Shown: positions 1 to 7,459 of the stretch, piece after piece
How the letters are laid out: each line of letters starts with the position of its first letter
Position numbering within the stretch: position 1 is the first letter of the stretch
Origin: Acidobacteriaceae bacterium
Lineage (GTDB): Bacteria > Acidobacteriota > Terriglobia > Terriglobales > Acidobacteriaceae
Length of the DNA: 7,491 nucleotides
Reading direction: 5' to 3'
Assembly: GCA_025462785.1 (NCBI GenBank)
Contig: JAOAPG010000248.1
Location: 1-7,491, forward strand
Notes under the pieces: model-generated
Told to the model about the DNA's origin: nothing
The model's input: the letters and a program-made list of their open reading frames with translations, nothing else
Databases searched by the model: none
Program-made: the position numbers and the translations under genes

Positions 1-1976
1 ATGATGCCATCGTTGTCGTGGAAGCTGTGGAACGACATATTGAGGAGGGGTTGGCTCCCAAAGACGCGGCCCTTCGTGCCATGGAAGAGATCTCCGGCCC
101 GGTGGTTGGTATTGCGCTAGTGCTCTCGGCCGTCTTCATACCCACTGCTTTAATTCCGGGAATCACCGGCAGACTATATCAACAGTTTGCCGTGACTATT
201 GCTGTCTCGGTAATCCTGTCCGCCTTCAACGCTCTTACTCTAAGTCCAGCCCTTGCCGCACTTCTGCTCCGGCGCAAGAGCGAGAGTAAAGGGCCGCTGA
301 GGCGGTTCTTTGATTGGTTCAACCGCGTTTTCGATCGCGCCACCAATGCCTACGTTAGCCTCTGCGGAGCATTAATTCGCAAGGGCGCAGTCGCGCTCGT
401 GATATTGGCGGGATTCCTCGCGGCGGCCGGTTTCTTCGCTAGCCGAGTGCCCTCGAGCTTCCTGCCGGATGAAGATCAGGGGTATTTCTTCATCAACCTG
501 CAACTTCCCAACGCGGCCTCACTACAACGTACGGACGAGGCTGCAAAGAAAATCGAGAAGATACTGGCCCAAACGCCAGGTGTAGAGTCCACCACCAGCG
601 TGGTCGGTTTCAGTCTGCTGAGCTTCGTCCGCACCAGTTACAACGCCTTTTTCTTTGTCACGTTGAAACCTTGGGACGAGCGGACGAAGAGACAAGAGCA
701 GTACCGGGAGATTGAAACACATCTCAACCAAGCTTTAAGCCAGGTTCCAGACGGATTAGGTTTCGATTTCTCCCCGCCCGCGATTCCGGGAGTCGGTAAT
801 GCCGGGGGATTTACCTTCGTGCTAGAGGATCGCTCTGGGAAAGATGTCCAGTTCCTCGCCAGCAACCTGGATAAATTCTCGGCTGCGCTAAAGAAACGTC
901 CCGAGATCGGTCTTGCTGCGACCACATTCCTTCCCAGCGTGCCGCAGCAATTCGTCCATGTCGATCGCGACAAAGTACTTAAGCAAAGTGTTTCTATCAG
1001 TGACGTCTACAAAACGATTCAAGTCTTCATGGGCGGATATTTTGTGAACTACTTCAACCGTTTCGGCCGCCAGTGGCAGGTATACGTCGAGGCCGAAGGC
1101 GATTACCGCACTAGAGCCGAAAACGTCGGACGGTTCTACGTGCGGAACACCAACGGCGACAACGTTCCCCTTTCTGCTCTGACTAGGATTGATCCGACTT
1201 CCGGCCCCGAGTTCACCATGCGCTTTAACGAATATCGAGGCGCTCAAATTAATGGCAACCCGGCCCCTGGCTACAGCTCCGCGCAGGCAATGAAAGCGCT
1301 CGAAGAAACCTTCGCTCAGACCATGCCAACAGAAATGGGCTACGACTACATGGGAATGTCCTTCCAGGAAAAAGTGGCGCAGCAAGGTGTGCCGGCATGG
1401 GTGATCTTCGCGTTCTCACTCCTGTTTGTCTTCCTGATTCTGGCGGCGCTGTACGAAAGCTGGACGCTGCCGTTCAGCGTATTGCTCAGTACTCCCGTCG
1501 CGGTCTTCGGCGCATTTGCCATCCTATGGCTGCGGCGCACCATCGCAGCGTGGTTCTATCCGCCGTACATGCTACAGATCGAAAGCGATGTGTACTCGCA
1601 AATCGGCTTGGTGATGCTCATTGGTTTGACGGCGAAGAACGCTATTCTGATCGTTGAGTTTGCCAAGGATGAGTACGAGAAAGGCAAGCCTCTCATTGAT
1701 GCGACTCTTGCAGGCGCCCGTCTCCGGCTGCGCCCCATTCTAATGACCTCCTTCGCGTTTATTTTTGGCAACGTTCCGTTGTGGATCGCCTCAGGTAGCG
1801 GGTCCGTTGCGCGTCAGGTCATTGGCACGGTTGTCATTGGCGGCATGCTCGCTGCCACTGTCTTCGGCATTTTCCTGATCCCCGCGATCTTCTATTTGGT
1901 CGAGAAATGGTCGAGTGGCAAAGAACGCCACCCTGCCGAAGTGCCCGCGACACCGAGTCCCGCTCCAGGTGATTGA
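1..1976 (+). CDS. RND efflux transporter permease, HAE1/AcrB-like (5' end outside the window)
   Basis: Inner-membrane proton-driven pump of a tripartite RND efflux complex, expected to export drugs, dyes or solvents from the periplasm or membrane into an outer-membrane channel. The reading frame (codons from base 3) is already open at the window edge: it enters at the TM4 motif DAIVVVE, whose first Asp corresponds to AcrB Asp408; the two bases before it fit the second Asp of the DD pair. About 657 residues remain of a family length near 1,040-1,070. Visible landmarks: TM5-TM6 region (residues 33-90), TM7 then FLPDEDQGYF (153-162) opening the second periplasmic loop, TM8 at about 465-490, GLTAKNAILIVEF with the relay Lys at 545, and two further hydrophobic segments to the C terminus. 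The proton-relay Asp and Lys are both present, so it looks functional. It is followed by its outer membrane partner. The fusion protein should lie upstream. Substrate cannot be told from sequence. Confidence 0.95.
   Translation, partial: DAIVVVEAVERHIEEGLAPKDAALRAMEEISGPVVGIALVLSAVFIPTALIPGITGRLYQQFAVTIAVSVILSAFNALTLSPALAALLLRRKSESKGPLRRFFDWFNRVFDRATNAYVSLCGALIRKGAVALVILAGFLAAAGFFASRVPSSFLPDEDQGYFFINLQLPNAASLQRTDEAAKKIEKILAQTPGVESTTSVVGFSLLSFVRTSYNAFFFVTLKPWDERTKRQEQYREIETHLNQALSQVPDGLGFDFSPPAIPGVGNAGGFTFVLEDRSGKDVQFLASNLDKFSAALKKRPEIGLAATTFLPSVPQQFVHVDRDKVLKQSVSISDVYKTIQVFMGGYFVNYFNRFGRQWQVYVEAEGDYRTRAENVGRFYVRNTNGDNVPLSALTRIDPTSGPEFTMRFNEYRGAQINGNPAPGYSSAQAMKALEETFAQTMPTEMGYDYMGMSFQEKVAQQGVPAWVIFAFSLLFVFLILAALYESWTLPFSVLLSTPVAVFGAFAILWLRRTIAAWFYPPYMLQIESDVYSQIGLVMLIGLTAKNAILIVEFAKDEYEKGKPLIDATLAGARLRLRPILMTSFAFIFGNVPLWIASGSGSVARQVIGTVVIGGMLAATVFGIFLIPAIFYLVEKWSSGKERHPAEVPATPSPAPGD
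1967..1972 (+). promoter_or_regulatory. Ribosome binding site that fixes the outer-membrane-factor start
   Basis: AGGTGA lies inside the last codons of the transporter gene, five bases before the ATG at 1978. Its position supports that ATG over the in-frame ATG at 1915. It also implies translation of the second gene is coupled to termination of the first (stop TGA at 1974-1976, one base, then ATG). Confidence 0.7.
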
Positions 1977-1977
1977 G

Positions 1978-3390
1978 ATGAAAGATCCGCTGATTCGTTT
2001 CACGCTGCTGGCGATAATGGCGAGTTTACTGACGGGCTGCACGGTCGGGCCTCGTTACCGCCAACCCGCAGTTCCAGTCCCTACCGTCTATCACGGTCCG
2101 AAAGATAATCCGCAGGACCAGGCCCAAGCCCAAGCAGCTTCCTTTGCCAATCTTCCTTGGTGGCAGATCTTCCAAGACTCTGTTCTACAAGATCTGATCC
2201 GGCGCGCTCTCAAGCAAAACTATGACCTGCTAACGGCCACGGAGAAGATCACCCAGGCACGCGCTCAGCTCATGGTCACCCGCTCGAACCAATACCCGCA
2301 ACTGAACCTAAACGGAACTGCAGTGGATGAACGGACCTACCAGGGTTTCCCGTTCACAACCAGATTTGGAACGTATGCCGCCGACGCGACCTTTCAGTTG
2401 GACCTTTTTGGCCAATTGCGACGAGCTACCGAATCTGCGCGTGCTCAGCTTCTAGCCACAGAATATGCTCGACGGACCGAGATACTCACGCTGGTGAGTG
2501 ACGTGGCTAGTGATTATTTCGCGCTTCTTTCGCTTGACCTGCAACTCCAGATCACCCTCGACACGATCAAGACCCAGGAAGATGCCGTCAAGCTGACGAA
2601 CGACCGCCTTGACCACGGTGTCGCCACGAAGCTCGACGTCCTGCAGGCCAAACAGGTGCTCGACACTGCAAACGCGCAGGTCCCCGAACTGCAAAGACAG
2701 ATCGGACTGGAAGAGGATGCGCTCAGTATTCTTCTGGGCGATTACCCTCATGGTGTGACACGCGGACTCCCACTGGTCAAGCAACAATTACCTCCCGAGG
2801 TACCCGCCGGTCTACCTTCTTCGCTGCTGGCGCGGCGTCCCGACATTTCTCAGGCGGAGCAAAACCTGATCTCCGCCAATGCGCAGATCGGAGTCGCCAA
2901 AGCTGCTTTCTTCCCGCAGATTTCTCTTACGGGCAGCGGTGGTGGTGCCGTCGGGCGGAGCACTGTATTCTCGTCCGTCATAAGCTCTAACATCGGAACC
3001 TGGAGCGGCGGCGCGAATTTGACGCAAGTCATTTTCGACGGGGGTAAACTCCGCGGGGACCTTCGCTCCGCAAAATCGCAAGAGCGACAGTCTCTGATCG
3101 CCTACAAACAATCCATCCAGGGAGCCTTCAAGGACGTCTCCGACGCTCTGATCGCTTATCAGAAATATTATGAAGTCCGCGTGGCGCAGCAGAACACGGT
3201 CCAAGATCTCAGCGATTCCGTTAGCACTTCACTAAAGCGTTACCGCGGCGGCATCGCCACCTATCTCGAGGTCCTTGATAACCAGCGCTCCCTGTTCAGC
3301 GCCCAACTGACGCTGGCGCAGGACCGCGGCAACGAGTTCCAGAGCCTTGTGCAACTCTACAAAGCACTCGGCGGGGGCTGGCGGCAATAG
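1978..3390 (+). CDS. RND efflux outer membrane lipoprotein, OprM/NodT family
   Basis: Outer-membrane channel that docks on the RND pump and its fusion protein to make a path across the periplasm. The 470-residue product has the normal family length. It starts with a lipoprotein signal: charged start, hydrophobic stretch, and a lipobox LLTGC with Cys21 as the acylation site. The family opening TVGPRYRQP follows. Two OEP repeats are seen, at about residues 65-260 and 285-465. The first carries the LDLFGQLRR motif (141-149), and the linker has LLARRPDI (283-290), characteristic of this family. The second repeat ends in YRGGIATYLEVLDNQ, also conserved. The ATG at 1978 is chosen because it sits just before the signal peptide and has a good ribosome binding site; a longer start at 1915 would bury the signal peptide. 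One base separates it from the transporter stop, so the two are co-transcribed and probably translationally coupled. Confidence 0.95.
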   Translation: MKDPLIRFTLLAIMASLLTGCTVGPRYRQPAVPVPTVYHGPKDNPQDQAQAQAASFANLPWWQIFQDSVLQDLIRRALKQNYDLLTATEKITQARAQLMVTRSNQYPQLNLNGTAVDERTYQGFPFTTRFGTYAADATFQLDLFGQLRRATESARAQLLATEYARRTEILTLVSDVASDYFALLSLDLQLQITLDTIKTQEDAVKLTNDRLDHGVATKLDVLQAKQVLDTANAQVPELQRQIGLEEDALSILLGDYPHGVTRGLPLVKQQLPPEVPAGLPSSLLARRPDISQAEQNLISANAQIGVAKAAFFPQISLTGSGGGAVGRSTVFSSVISSNIGTWSGGANLTQVIFDGGKLRGDLRSAKSQERQSLIAYKQSIQGAFKDVSDALIAYQKYYEVRVAQQNTVQDLSDSVSTSLKRYRGGIATYLEVLDNQRSLFSAQLTLAQDRGNEFQSLVQLYKALGGGWRQ

Positions 3391-3660
3391 CAGTAAGAAA
3401 ATGACTAAGAGAAGCATGGCCGAGAGGCCCGTTAGAACACCGGACACGACTTGGGAGAGGAGCTCAATCGACCGCAACATCTTCTCATGTGGCAGGGCCG
3501 AGACACCAATTTGGAAGGTAATGCGAGAGAGCCCCCAAGGACTTCATCCATGTCATGTACAGAATCTTCCGCTCGACCGTTTCGGCGTCTCCGATTAGCA
3601 GCGCGCCGGTAGTCGCATAATTACGACTAAGGTAAGATCCTCTCTAGGGCAGCGTAGTAC
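3391..3660. other. Convergent intergenic region, no secure gene
   Basis: Space between the ends of the efflux operon (+) and the sensor kinase (-). A + strand ORF from about 3401 to 3598 has no convincing ribosome binding site and no recognisable motif. A - strand stretch at 3485-3643 is open for 52 codons and its translation (containing LLIGDAETVERK) looks protein-like, but it lacks a start near its beginning and a known family. It may be a gene fragment. Two inverted repeats near the right end are listed separately. Confidence 0.5.
3610..3629. repeat. Inverted repeat TAGTCG-8 nt-CGACTA
   Basis: Perfect 6-bp arms (3610-3615 and 3624-3629) around an AT-rich 8-base loop, in the gap between converging genes. 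No run of T follows on either strand, so it is not a typical intrinsic terminator; an operator-like or structural role cannot be excluded. Confidence 0.4.
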
Positions 3661-3666
3661 CTACGC
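3652..3666 (-). terminator. Small hairpin over the sensor kinase stop codon
   Basis: GCGTAG-TAC-CTACGC is a perfect 6-bp stem with a 3-base loop; the kinase stop codon (TAG, reading leftward, 3661-3663) lies in the right arm. It could help end or stabilise the kinase transcript, or the convergent efflux transcript. The lack of a T tract makes intrinsic termination uncertain. Confidence 0.3.
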
Positions 3667-5604
3667 CACTTCCACAAGGCGAATCGGAAAGGTGACTGTG
3701 ACTCTAGTCCCTCGGTTGCTGGAATCTATGTCGATCGTCCCACCGAGGCGCCTTGCCCGCTCGCGCATGCCCGTGATCCCGACACCTGCGCGTTGGAGCG
3801 CGGCCAGCTTTTCTGTGGCTATTCCCCTGCCGTTGTCTTGGATCTCCAGGTAAACGTTCTTAGGCGTTCGCATGAGTTCCACTTCTACTGAGTCGGCACC
3901 CGAATGCCTGTGAATGTTTGTGAGACATTCCTGGATGATGCGAAAAACCGCCATCTCCATCTCGTCTGGGAGCCGGCCGAAATCCTGAGAAATGCGAAGG
4001 TCGATCTTCAGTCCGCTACGTTGGTTGAGACCTTCAAGATACCAAGAAATAGCGCCCGACAAACCGGCCTCATCGAGTAGTGGTGGATGCAGAAGATAAG
4101 ACATGGTTCGGATTTCTTTGCTCAGTTGTTGAACTAGCGCCTGACCTTCTTTCACCTTCTCGTTAACGGGGGAGTCTTGAGCGGTTCGAGCAATCACGGC
4201 AAGATTCATCGAGAGCGCGGTTATGAGCTGGCCCGCGCTGTCGTGCAGCTCTCGCGCAATATGCCGGCGTTCATTGTCTTGAGTCTGCTGTAAGCGGTAG
4301 GTAAGGTCCCGTAGCTGTTCGGACTGTTGCAGGATTTCCGAATTTCGCAGTTGTAGTTCCTGGGTCCCGGTATGCACCTGCAATTCTAAGGTCTCCGTCA
4401 GCCTGCGCAGGCTTTCTTGCGCACGCTTACGATCGGTGATGTCGACTCCGGTGGGATACAAAAAAATGACGTTCCCATCTTCGTCGTGGATGGGGTGTAG
4501 AGCAAAATCTCCTATTCGCTCGGTGCAGTCAGCCCAATGAAAGGGTAACTCTTCGGTATACGCTTTACCTTGGGCAGCATGCGTAATGGCGTTTCGAATT
4601 TTCGACTGCACTGTCTTGTTGACCCGCCACCAAACTGTTTCCCAGAAAGGGCGCCCCAGGACATCGCGTGTCTGGTAACCGCATTCGTCCAGACATATCC
4701 GGTTGGCATCGATGACGGTTCCATCTAGGGTAAGAATGCAGGCGAGCACACGGCTTTGCTCGAAGAGCGCACGAAATTTCGCGGTAGCAGCAACAGCTTC
4801 TAATCTGAGTTCGCGTGCCCGCTCTTCTGCGTGCTTGCGTTGAGTTATGTCAATCAATACGCCCGGAAACTGTACGGCTTTACCTTCTGCGTCACGTTCT
4901 ACTTTGCCGCGTGCAGTCACCCAACGGACAGAGCCATCAGCCTGGATCACCCGATAATCCAGCTCATAAAGTCTTCCTGGCCCGCGAATTGCTTCGCTTA
5001 CTGTGGTTTCAACACGGGATCGATCGTCGGGGTGGATGGCAGCAAGATATTGATGAGATGGGCCTCCCGCGGCATCTTCTTGCGTCACCGAGAACAAACG
5101 CGCCGGGTTTTCGTCCGCAAGGACTCGATTTTCTCCAATATCCCAAGTCCAGGTAGCGATTTCGCCAGCGTAAAGAGTCGTTTCCAAACGGGCCTTTGCA
5201 TCACGCAGGGCCTCTTCAATCCGCTTGCGGTCTGAAACGTCACGCGTAGAAGCCACAACTGACTCAACATTTCCGTCGCTGTCAAAAACTGGCTGGAATA
5301 TGTATTCGCGGTAACCGCCTATTCCGGTTCGGGAGTACCGTAGCTCGTCCTTCACTTCTTCTTTCGTGTCGAAGACTTGCTGAATCTGACTCCGAAGGCG
5401 TGCGGCAAGGTCATGCGGATATCCGAGATCAAAAAAATTCTTTCCAATCGCATCTTCGAGTTTCAAGCCCCAAAAATCGAGCAGTGCCTGATTGGCATAA
5501 GCCACACGACCATTGCGGTCGTACACGCCAGCAAAATCGGTGGTCGTGGAAAGAATCGTATCGAAGGTACGCAAATGCTGTTGCAAGTGATGAATGCGGA
5601 GCAT
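3661..5604 (-). CDS. Soluble multi-PAS sensor histidine kinase, NarL-partner type (HisKA_3)
   Basis: Sensor kinase that should autophosphorylate and pass phosphate to a LuxR/NarL-type response regulator. In its 647 residues three PAS domains are seen: about 14-128 (ending in ASTRDVSDRK), 140-257 (ending in IDITQRK) and 275-393 (with FWETVWW, ending in VDITDRK). A coiled-coil linker (395-445) follows, then HisKA_3 with the H-box ERRHIARELHD, where His454 is the expected phosphoacceptor. The LLHPPLLDEAGL stretch (504-515) is typical of this class. The HATPase domain shows an N-box Asn563, DNGRGI (590-595) and GVGITGM (607-613). No membrane segment is present, so it should act in the cytoplasm and sense an internal signal or cofactor. 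An in-frame TGA six bases upstream of the ATG fixes the longest possible start, and the N terminus matches where such proteins usually begin. No response regulator lies next to it in the window. Signal and target unknown. Confidence 0.93.
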   Translation of the reverse strand: MLRIHHLQQHLRTFDTILSTTTDFAGVYDRNGRVAYANQALLDFWGLKLEDAIGKNFFDLGYPHDLAARLRSQIQQVFDTKEEVKDELRYSRTGIGGYREYIFQPVFDSDGNVESVVASTRDVSDRKRIEEALRDAKARLETTLYAGEIATWTWDIGENRVLADENPARLFSVTQEDAAGGPSHQYLAAIHPDDRSRVETTVSEAIRGPGRLYELDYRVIQADGSVRWVTARGKVERDAEGKAVQFPGVLIDITQRKHAEERARELRLEAVAATAKFRALFEQSRVLACILTLDGTVIDANRICLDECGYQTRDVLGRPFWETVWWRVNKTVQSKIRNAITHAAQGKAYTEELPFHWADCTERIGDFALHPIHDEDGNVIFLYPTGVDITDRKRAQESLRRLTETLELQVHTGTQELQLRNSEILQQSEQLRDLTYRLQQTQDNERRHIARELHDSAGQLITALSMNLAVIARTAQDSPVNEKVKEGQALVQQLSKEIRTMSYLLHPPLLDEAGLSGAISWYLEGLNQRSGLKIDLRISQDFGRLPDEMEMAVFRIIQECLTNIHRHSGADSVEVELMRTPKNVYLEIQDNGRGIATEKLAALQRAGVGITGMRERARRLGGTIDIDSSNRGTRVTVTFPIRLVEVA

Positions 5605-5880
5605 CTTTCATCATAGCAATTCGAGTACGCAAATCCAACGATGCCACGAGGACAAACAAGAGATCTAGTGCCTAAAGCCTAAAGCACATGTCATACGAGA
5701 ATATTCATTTGTGGCTACAGATAAACAGCTCGCCCTGATATTGCCGACCGTCGATCGAGCGGCTAATCATCAATACGAGATAGAGCAGTGACAGCTACGC
5801 CCGGCGCTTCTTCGTGACAGCCGGCTTAGTGGTCAGGAGCTCAACTCACACAAGTCGGTAGATTGCTTCAGAAATACAAA
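5605..5880. other. Gene-poor stretch upstream of the sensor kinase
   Basis: No ORF with a credible start, family motif or codon pattern on either strand. Beyond the candidate kinase promoter I see only minor repeats: a tandem CCTAAAG pair (5671-5684) and two copies of GTGACAGC (5788-5795 and 5814-5821). Both are short enough to be chance. Confidence 0.5.
5610..5638 (-). promoter_or_regulatory. Candidate sigma70-like promoter of the sensor kinase
   Basis: Reading leftward, TTGGAT (5638-5633), a 17-base spacer, then TATGAT (5615-5610), five of six matches to the -10 consensus. The -35 box is weak (TTG only). The -10 box ends five bases before the kinase ATG, which would put the transcript start at or about the start codon. 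Confidence 0.35.
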
Positions 5881-5976
5881 CTACGCTGCCTTTTTTGCTT
5901 CGCTTCCTAATTCTGCCCGGCCACTTTTAAGGTCATCGACCAAGTGCCAAAAATGCTTGAGTGCTAGGTCATGCAT
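5881..5976 (-). CDS. Short ORF (31 codons), possible C-terminal gene fragment
   Basis: ATG at 5976 to TAG at 5881, reading leftward. The product starts MHDLALKHFWHLVDDL, has an Arg/Glu/Lys-rich helical tail and ends in KKAA. It reads like a real protein tail, with charged and hydrophobic residues alternating as in an amphipathic helix. There is no Shine-Dalgarno sequence before the ATG, and the start lies inside a palindrome whose sequence dictates the first three residues. A decayed C-terminal fragment is as likely as a small gene. No family recognised. Confidence 0.25.
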   Translation of the reverse strand: MHDLALKHFWHLVDDLKSGRAELGSEAKKAA

Positions 5977-5990
5977 GACTCACTCAACCA
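5954..5990. repeat. Nested palindrome: 12-bp perfect core inside 10-bp inverted arms
   Basis: The core GTCATGCATGAC (5968-5979) is its own reverse complement. It is flanked by TGCTTGAGTG on the left (5954-5963) and CACTCAACCA on the right (5981-5990), which pair in nine of ten positions, with seven perfect bases next to the core. Spacers to the core are four and one base. The centre gives ATG CAT GAC on both strands, so two divergent ORFs begin in it. Could be a dimeric protein binding site or a recombination/inverted-repeat remnant. Confidence 0.6.
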
Positions 5991-6569
5991 TGGCGAATTC
6001 ATCGAGGTCGAGTTCGAGAAGCTCGAGTTCCTGGCCTCGCGTTGTTCGGTGCGGGCCGGGTTTCCTCGCTCGGTTCGAGTACCAAGTGGACGGGTGACGC
6101 GTACAAACATGGGATTTACCGGTGCCTGCGCCCATTCTCAGGACATCCTGCGATCGTGATCATCGAGGTGCACGGCGGTGTGGCACACAGGGGTACTACT
6201 GGAACACGCTCACCGCGCATGAAACGTGGATCCATATCGCCGAGATCCTCTCGAGCGAGGCGTTGTGGAATATTTGTCACGATCTCTGCCAGATGTATCA
6301 CAACGCTCGGAACGTGGAGAGACGGAAACTTCACCGTCAATTCCTCGAAGGACGGCCCCGCAAGAGACGCCGCAATCATGATCTGTACGTCGAAGTGCTC
6401 CCTGCGGTGCACTGAATAGTACGCTTGGAATACGGCCATGCGGCTCTTGAGAATGTCTCCAATCTCGAAGATTTTGCCCGCGTCCTAGTCCTTGATAAGT
6501 GGACCTACAACAGCGACGGTCGCCAAGCCATTTTCAAGCACCGAGGGACGAGAAGCCAAGGATACACGG
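5971..6569 (+). pseudogene. Probable frameshifted gene remnant of unknown family
   Basis: No single frame spans this stretch, but a + strand protein-like reading can be followed by changing frame. From 5971 (with EFIEVEFEKLEFLASR) it shifts near 6061 to FLARFEYQVDG, near 6095 to DAYKHGIYRC and AIVIIEVHGG, and near 6190 to YYWNTLTAHETW and on to HARNVERR-like, Arg-rich sequence ending at a TGA (6413-6415). The same frame reopens with LEYGHAALENVSNLEDF and runs to about 6569. In the 6190-6415 part the third codon positions are the most GC-rich and the second the least, as in genuine coding sequence of such a genome. A - strand ORF (6116-6439) overlaps it in a phase that places its third positions on the + strand first positions; that reading fits the base pattern less well. 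No family is recognised. Either strand could be the true one, and sequencing errors could mimic some shifts. Confidence 0.35.
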
Positions 6570-7295
6570 CGACCAGTACGAGTGAACAACTTCCTGCTCA
6601 CGCATCCCTGTCATTAGAAAAAATTCATACCAGAGCTTTTCCTCTGCGTCGCAGACTGCAAACAGCTTTTTCAATTCTTCCTGCTCATACATCTCTGGTT
6701 CTTCTTCGGTGTAACGCGGCCAATCATTTTTTCCTACCAGCCCACGAACCCCATTTGCCTTCAGGAACGTCATCAGGTTTTCAAATTTGTTGTAGACGCT
6801 GCGTGGTGCCTGTTCCTTCTCATCACGCAGGAAGGCTGCAAACCTCAACAAGTCTTTACGGTCAATTTCTTCGATCTGGACTTTGGAGCAGCATTCCTGA
6901 AAATATTCCAGAGCTTTGGAGTAGGTCGCGTGAGTTTTGGACTTCTTGCTGAGTTTCGTTTCTTCTAAATAATCGGTGACCGCTGCTGCTAGTGACCTGT
7001 TCCCGTTCTGGCCTTCCGCCACAATGCTCACGCCGTTGTTAACAGCATTTAGTTCGGCTTCCTTTCGTTGCCGTCGCGCACTGGCGTCAGCGGCATCCTT
7101 TCCAACCGACAGACGCACACGCTTGGACACGTCGCGCCATTCCAGATAGTAGGCACCCTCTGGATGTTTTTCTTCTTTGCCATTGACTAAAACCGCGTCG
7201 GGCTTGATACGGCCATTTGCGGAGAGAACTACAGGGCAGTAGCGGAGTCCTTTGTTTTCCAAGACTCGCTTAGTTACGTTGCATTCGCGGTTCAT
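6534..7295 (-). CDS. Tyrosine recombinase / phage-type integrase, truncated in the catalytic domain
   Basis: Site-specific recombinase of the lambda-integrase family, normally about 380-400 residues; only 253 codons remain. An N-terminal arm-binding-like region (about 1-95), with EGAYYLEWR and LSVGKDAADA, is followed by a SAM-like core-binding domain (about 101-185, with SVYNKFENLMTFLKANG). The catalytic domain then begins and contains FFLMTGMREQE, whose Arg232 is the first catalytic arginine. After YWS (residue 242) the sequence stops resembling integrases and ends in eleven unrelated residues. The Lys, HxxR and nucleophilic Tyr motifs are missing, so it should be inactive. ATG at 7295 is supported by AGGAAGGGA (7311-7303) seven bases upstream. 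It reads away from the 3' end of tRNA-Ser 71 bp to the right, the usual place of an island integrase. Its sequence looks more A/T-rich than the efflux genes. Confidence 0.85.
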   Translation of the reverse strand: MNRECNVTKRVLENKGLRYCPVVLSANGRIKPDAVLVNGKEEKHPEGAYYLEWRDVSKRVRLSVGKDAADASARRQRKEAELNAVNNGVSIVAEGQNGNRSLAAAVTDYLEETKLSKKSKTHATYSKALEYFQECCSKVQIEEIDRKDLLRFAAFLRDEKEQAPRSVYNKFENLMTFLKANGVRGLVGKNDWPRYTEEEPEMYEQEELKKLFAVCDAEEKLWYEFFLMTGMREQEVVHSYWSPCILGFSSLGA

Positions 7296-7297
7296 TC

Positions 7298-7337
7298 GGT
7301 GATCCCTTCCTGATGGGGTATCAGTGCAGGTATCACC
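7298..7337. repeat. Short repeats between integrase and tRNA
   Basis: GGTATCA occurs at 7317-7323 and again 12 bases on at 7329-7335. The second copy continues as GGTATCACC (7329-7337), which is inverted with one mismatch relative to GGTGATCCC at 7298-7306. Direct and inverted copies next to the integrase start suit integrase arm sites or an operator controlling the integrase, but they are short. Confidence 0.4.
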
Positions 7338-7364
7338 AGCCCGTAAGTGCTAGATTACAAAGGT

Positions 7365-7459
<95 letters not shown>

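Noticed and set aside
1915..1977. Longer start for the outer membrane factor, adding 21 residues
   Set aside because: It overlaps the transporter's end, puts a Pro/Arg-rich stretch before the lipoprotein signal, and the ATG at 1978 has a proper ribosome binding site and an ideal lipobox distance.
2452..3204. Several - strand ORFs inside the efflux genes
   Set aside because: They lie opposite clearly coding sequence with strong family motifs and show no recognisable domains; they are antisense shadows.
3451..3465. GGGAGAGG resembling the tRNA-Ser acceptor end, a possible second att copy
   Set aside because: Only about seven bases match and the T-arm sequence is absent, so it is chance-level.
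4815..5235. + strand ORFs of 113 and 134 codons opposite the sensor kinase
   Set aside because: They overlap conserved PAS domains of the kinase, have no ribosome binding site and no domain of their own.
5429..5659. - strand ORF overlapping the kinase start in another frame, possibly an N-terminal extension by frameshift
   Set aside because: The kinase N terminus already starts where such PAS proteins usually do, and the extra sequence shows no motif.
6002..6027. TCGAG repeated at 6002, 6008, 6014 and 6023, looking like a short tandem repeat
   Set aside because: All copies are in one frame and are explained by alternating hydrophobic and Glu codons (xTC GAG) in a protein-like stretch.
6425..6952. 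+ strand ORF of 175 codons
   Set aside because: From about 6570 on it is antisense to the integrase; only the first part (to 6569) may be meaningful and is treated with the remnant.
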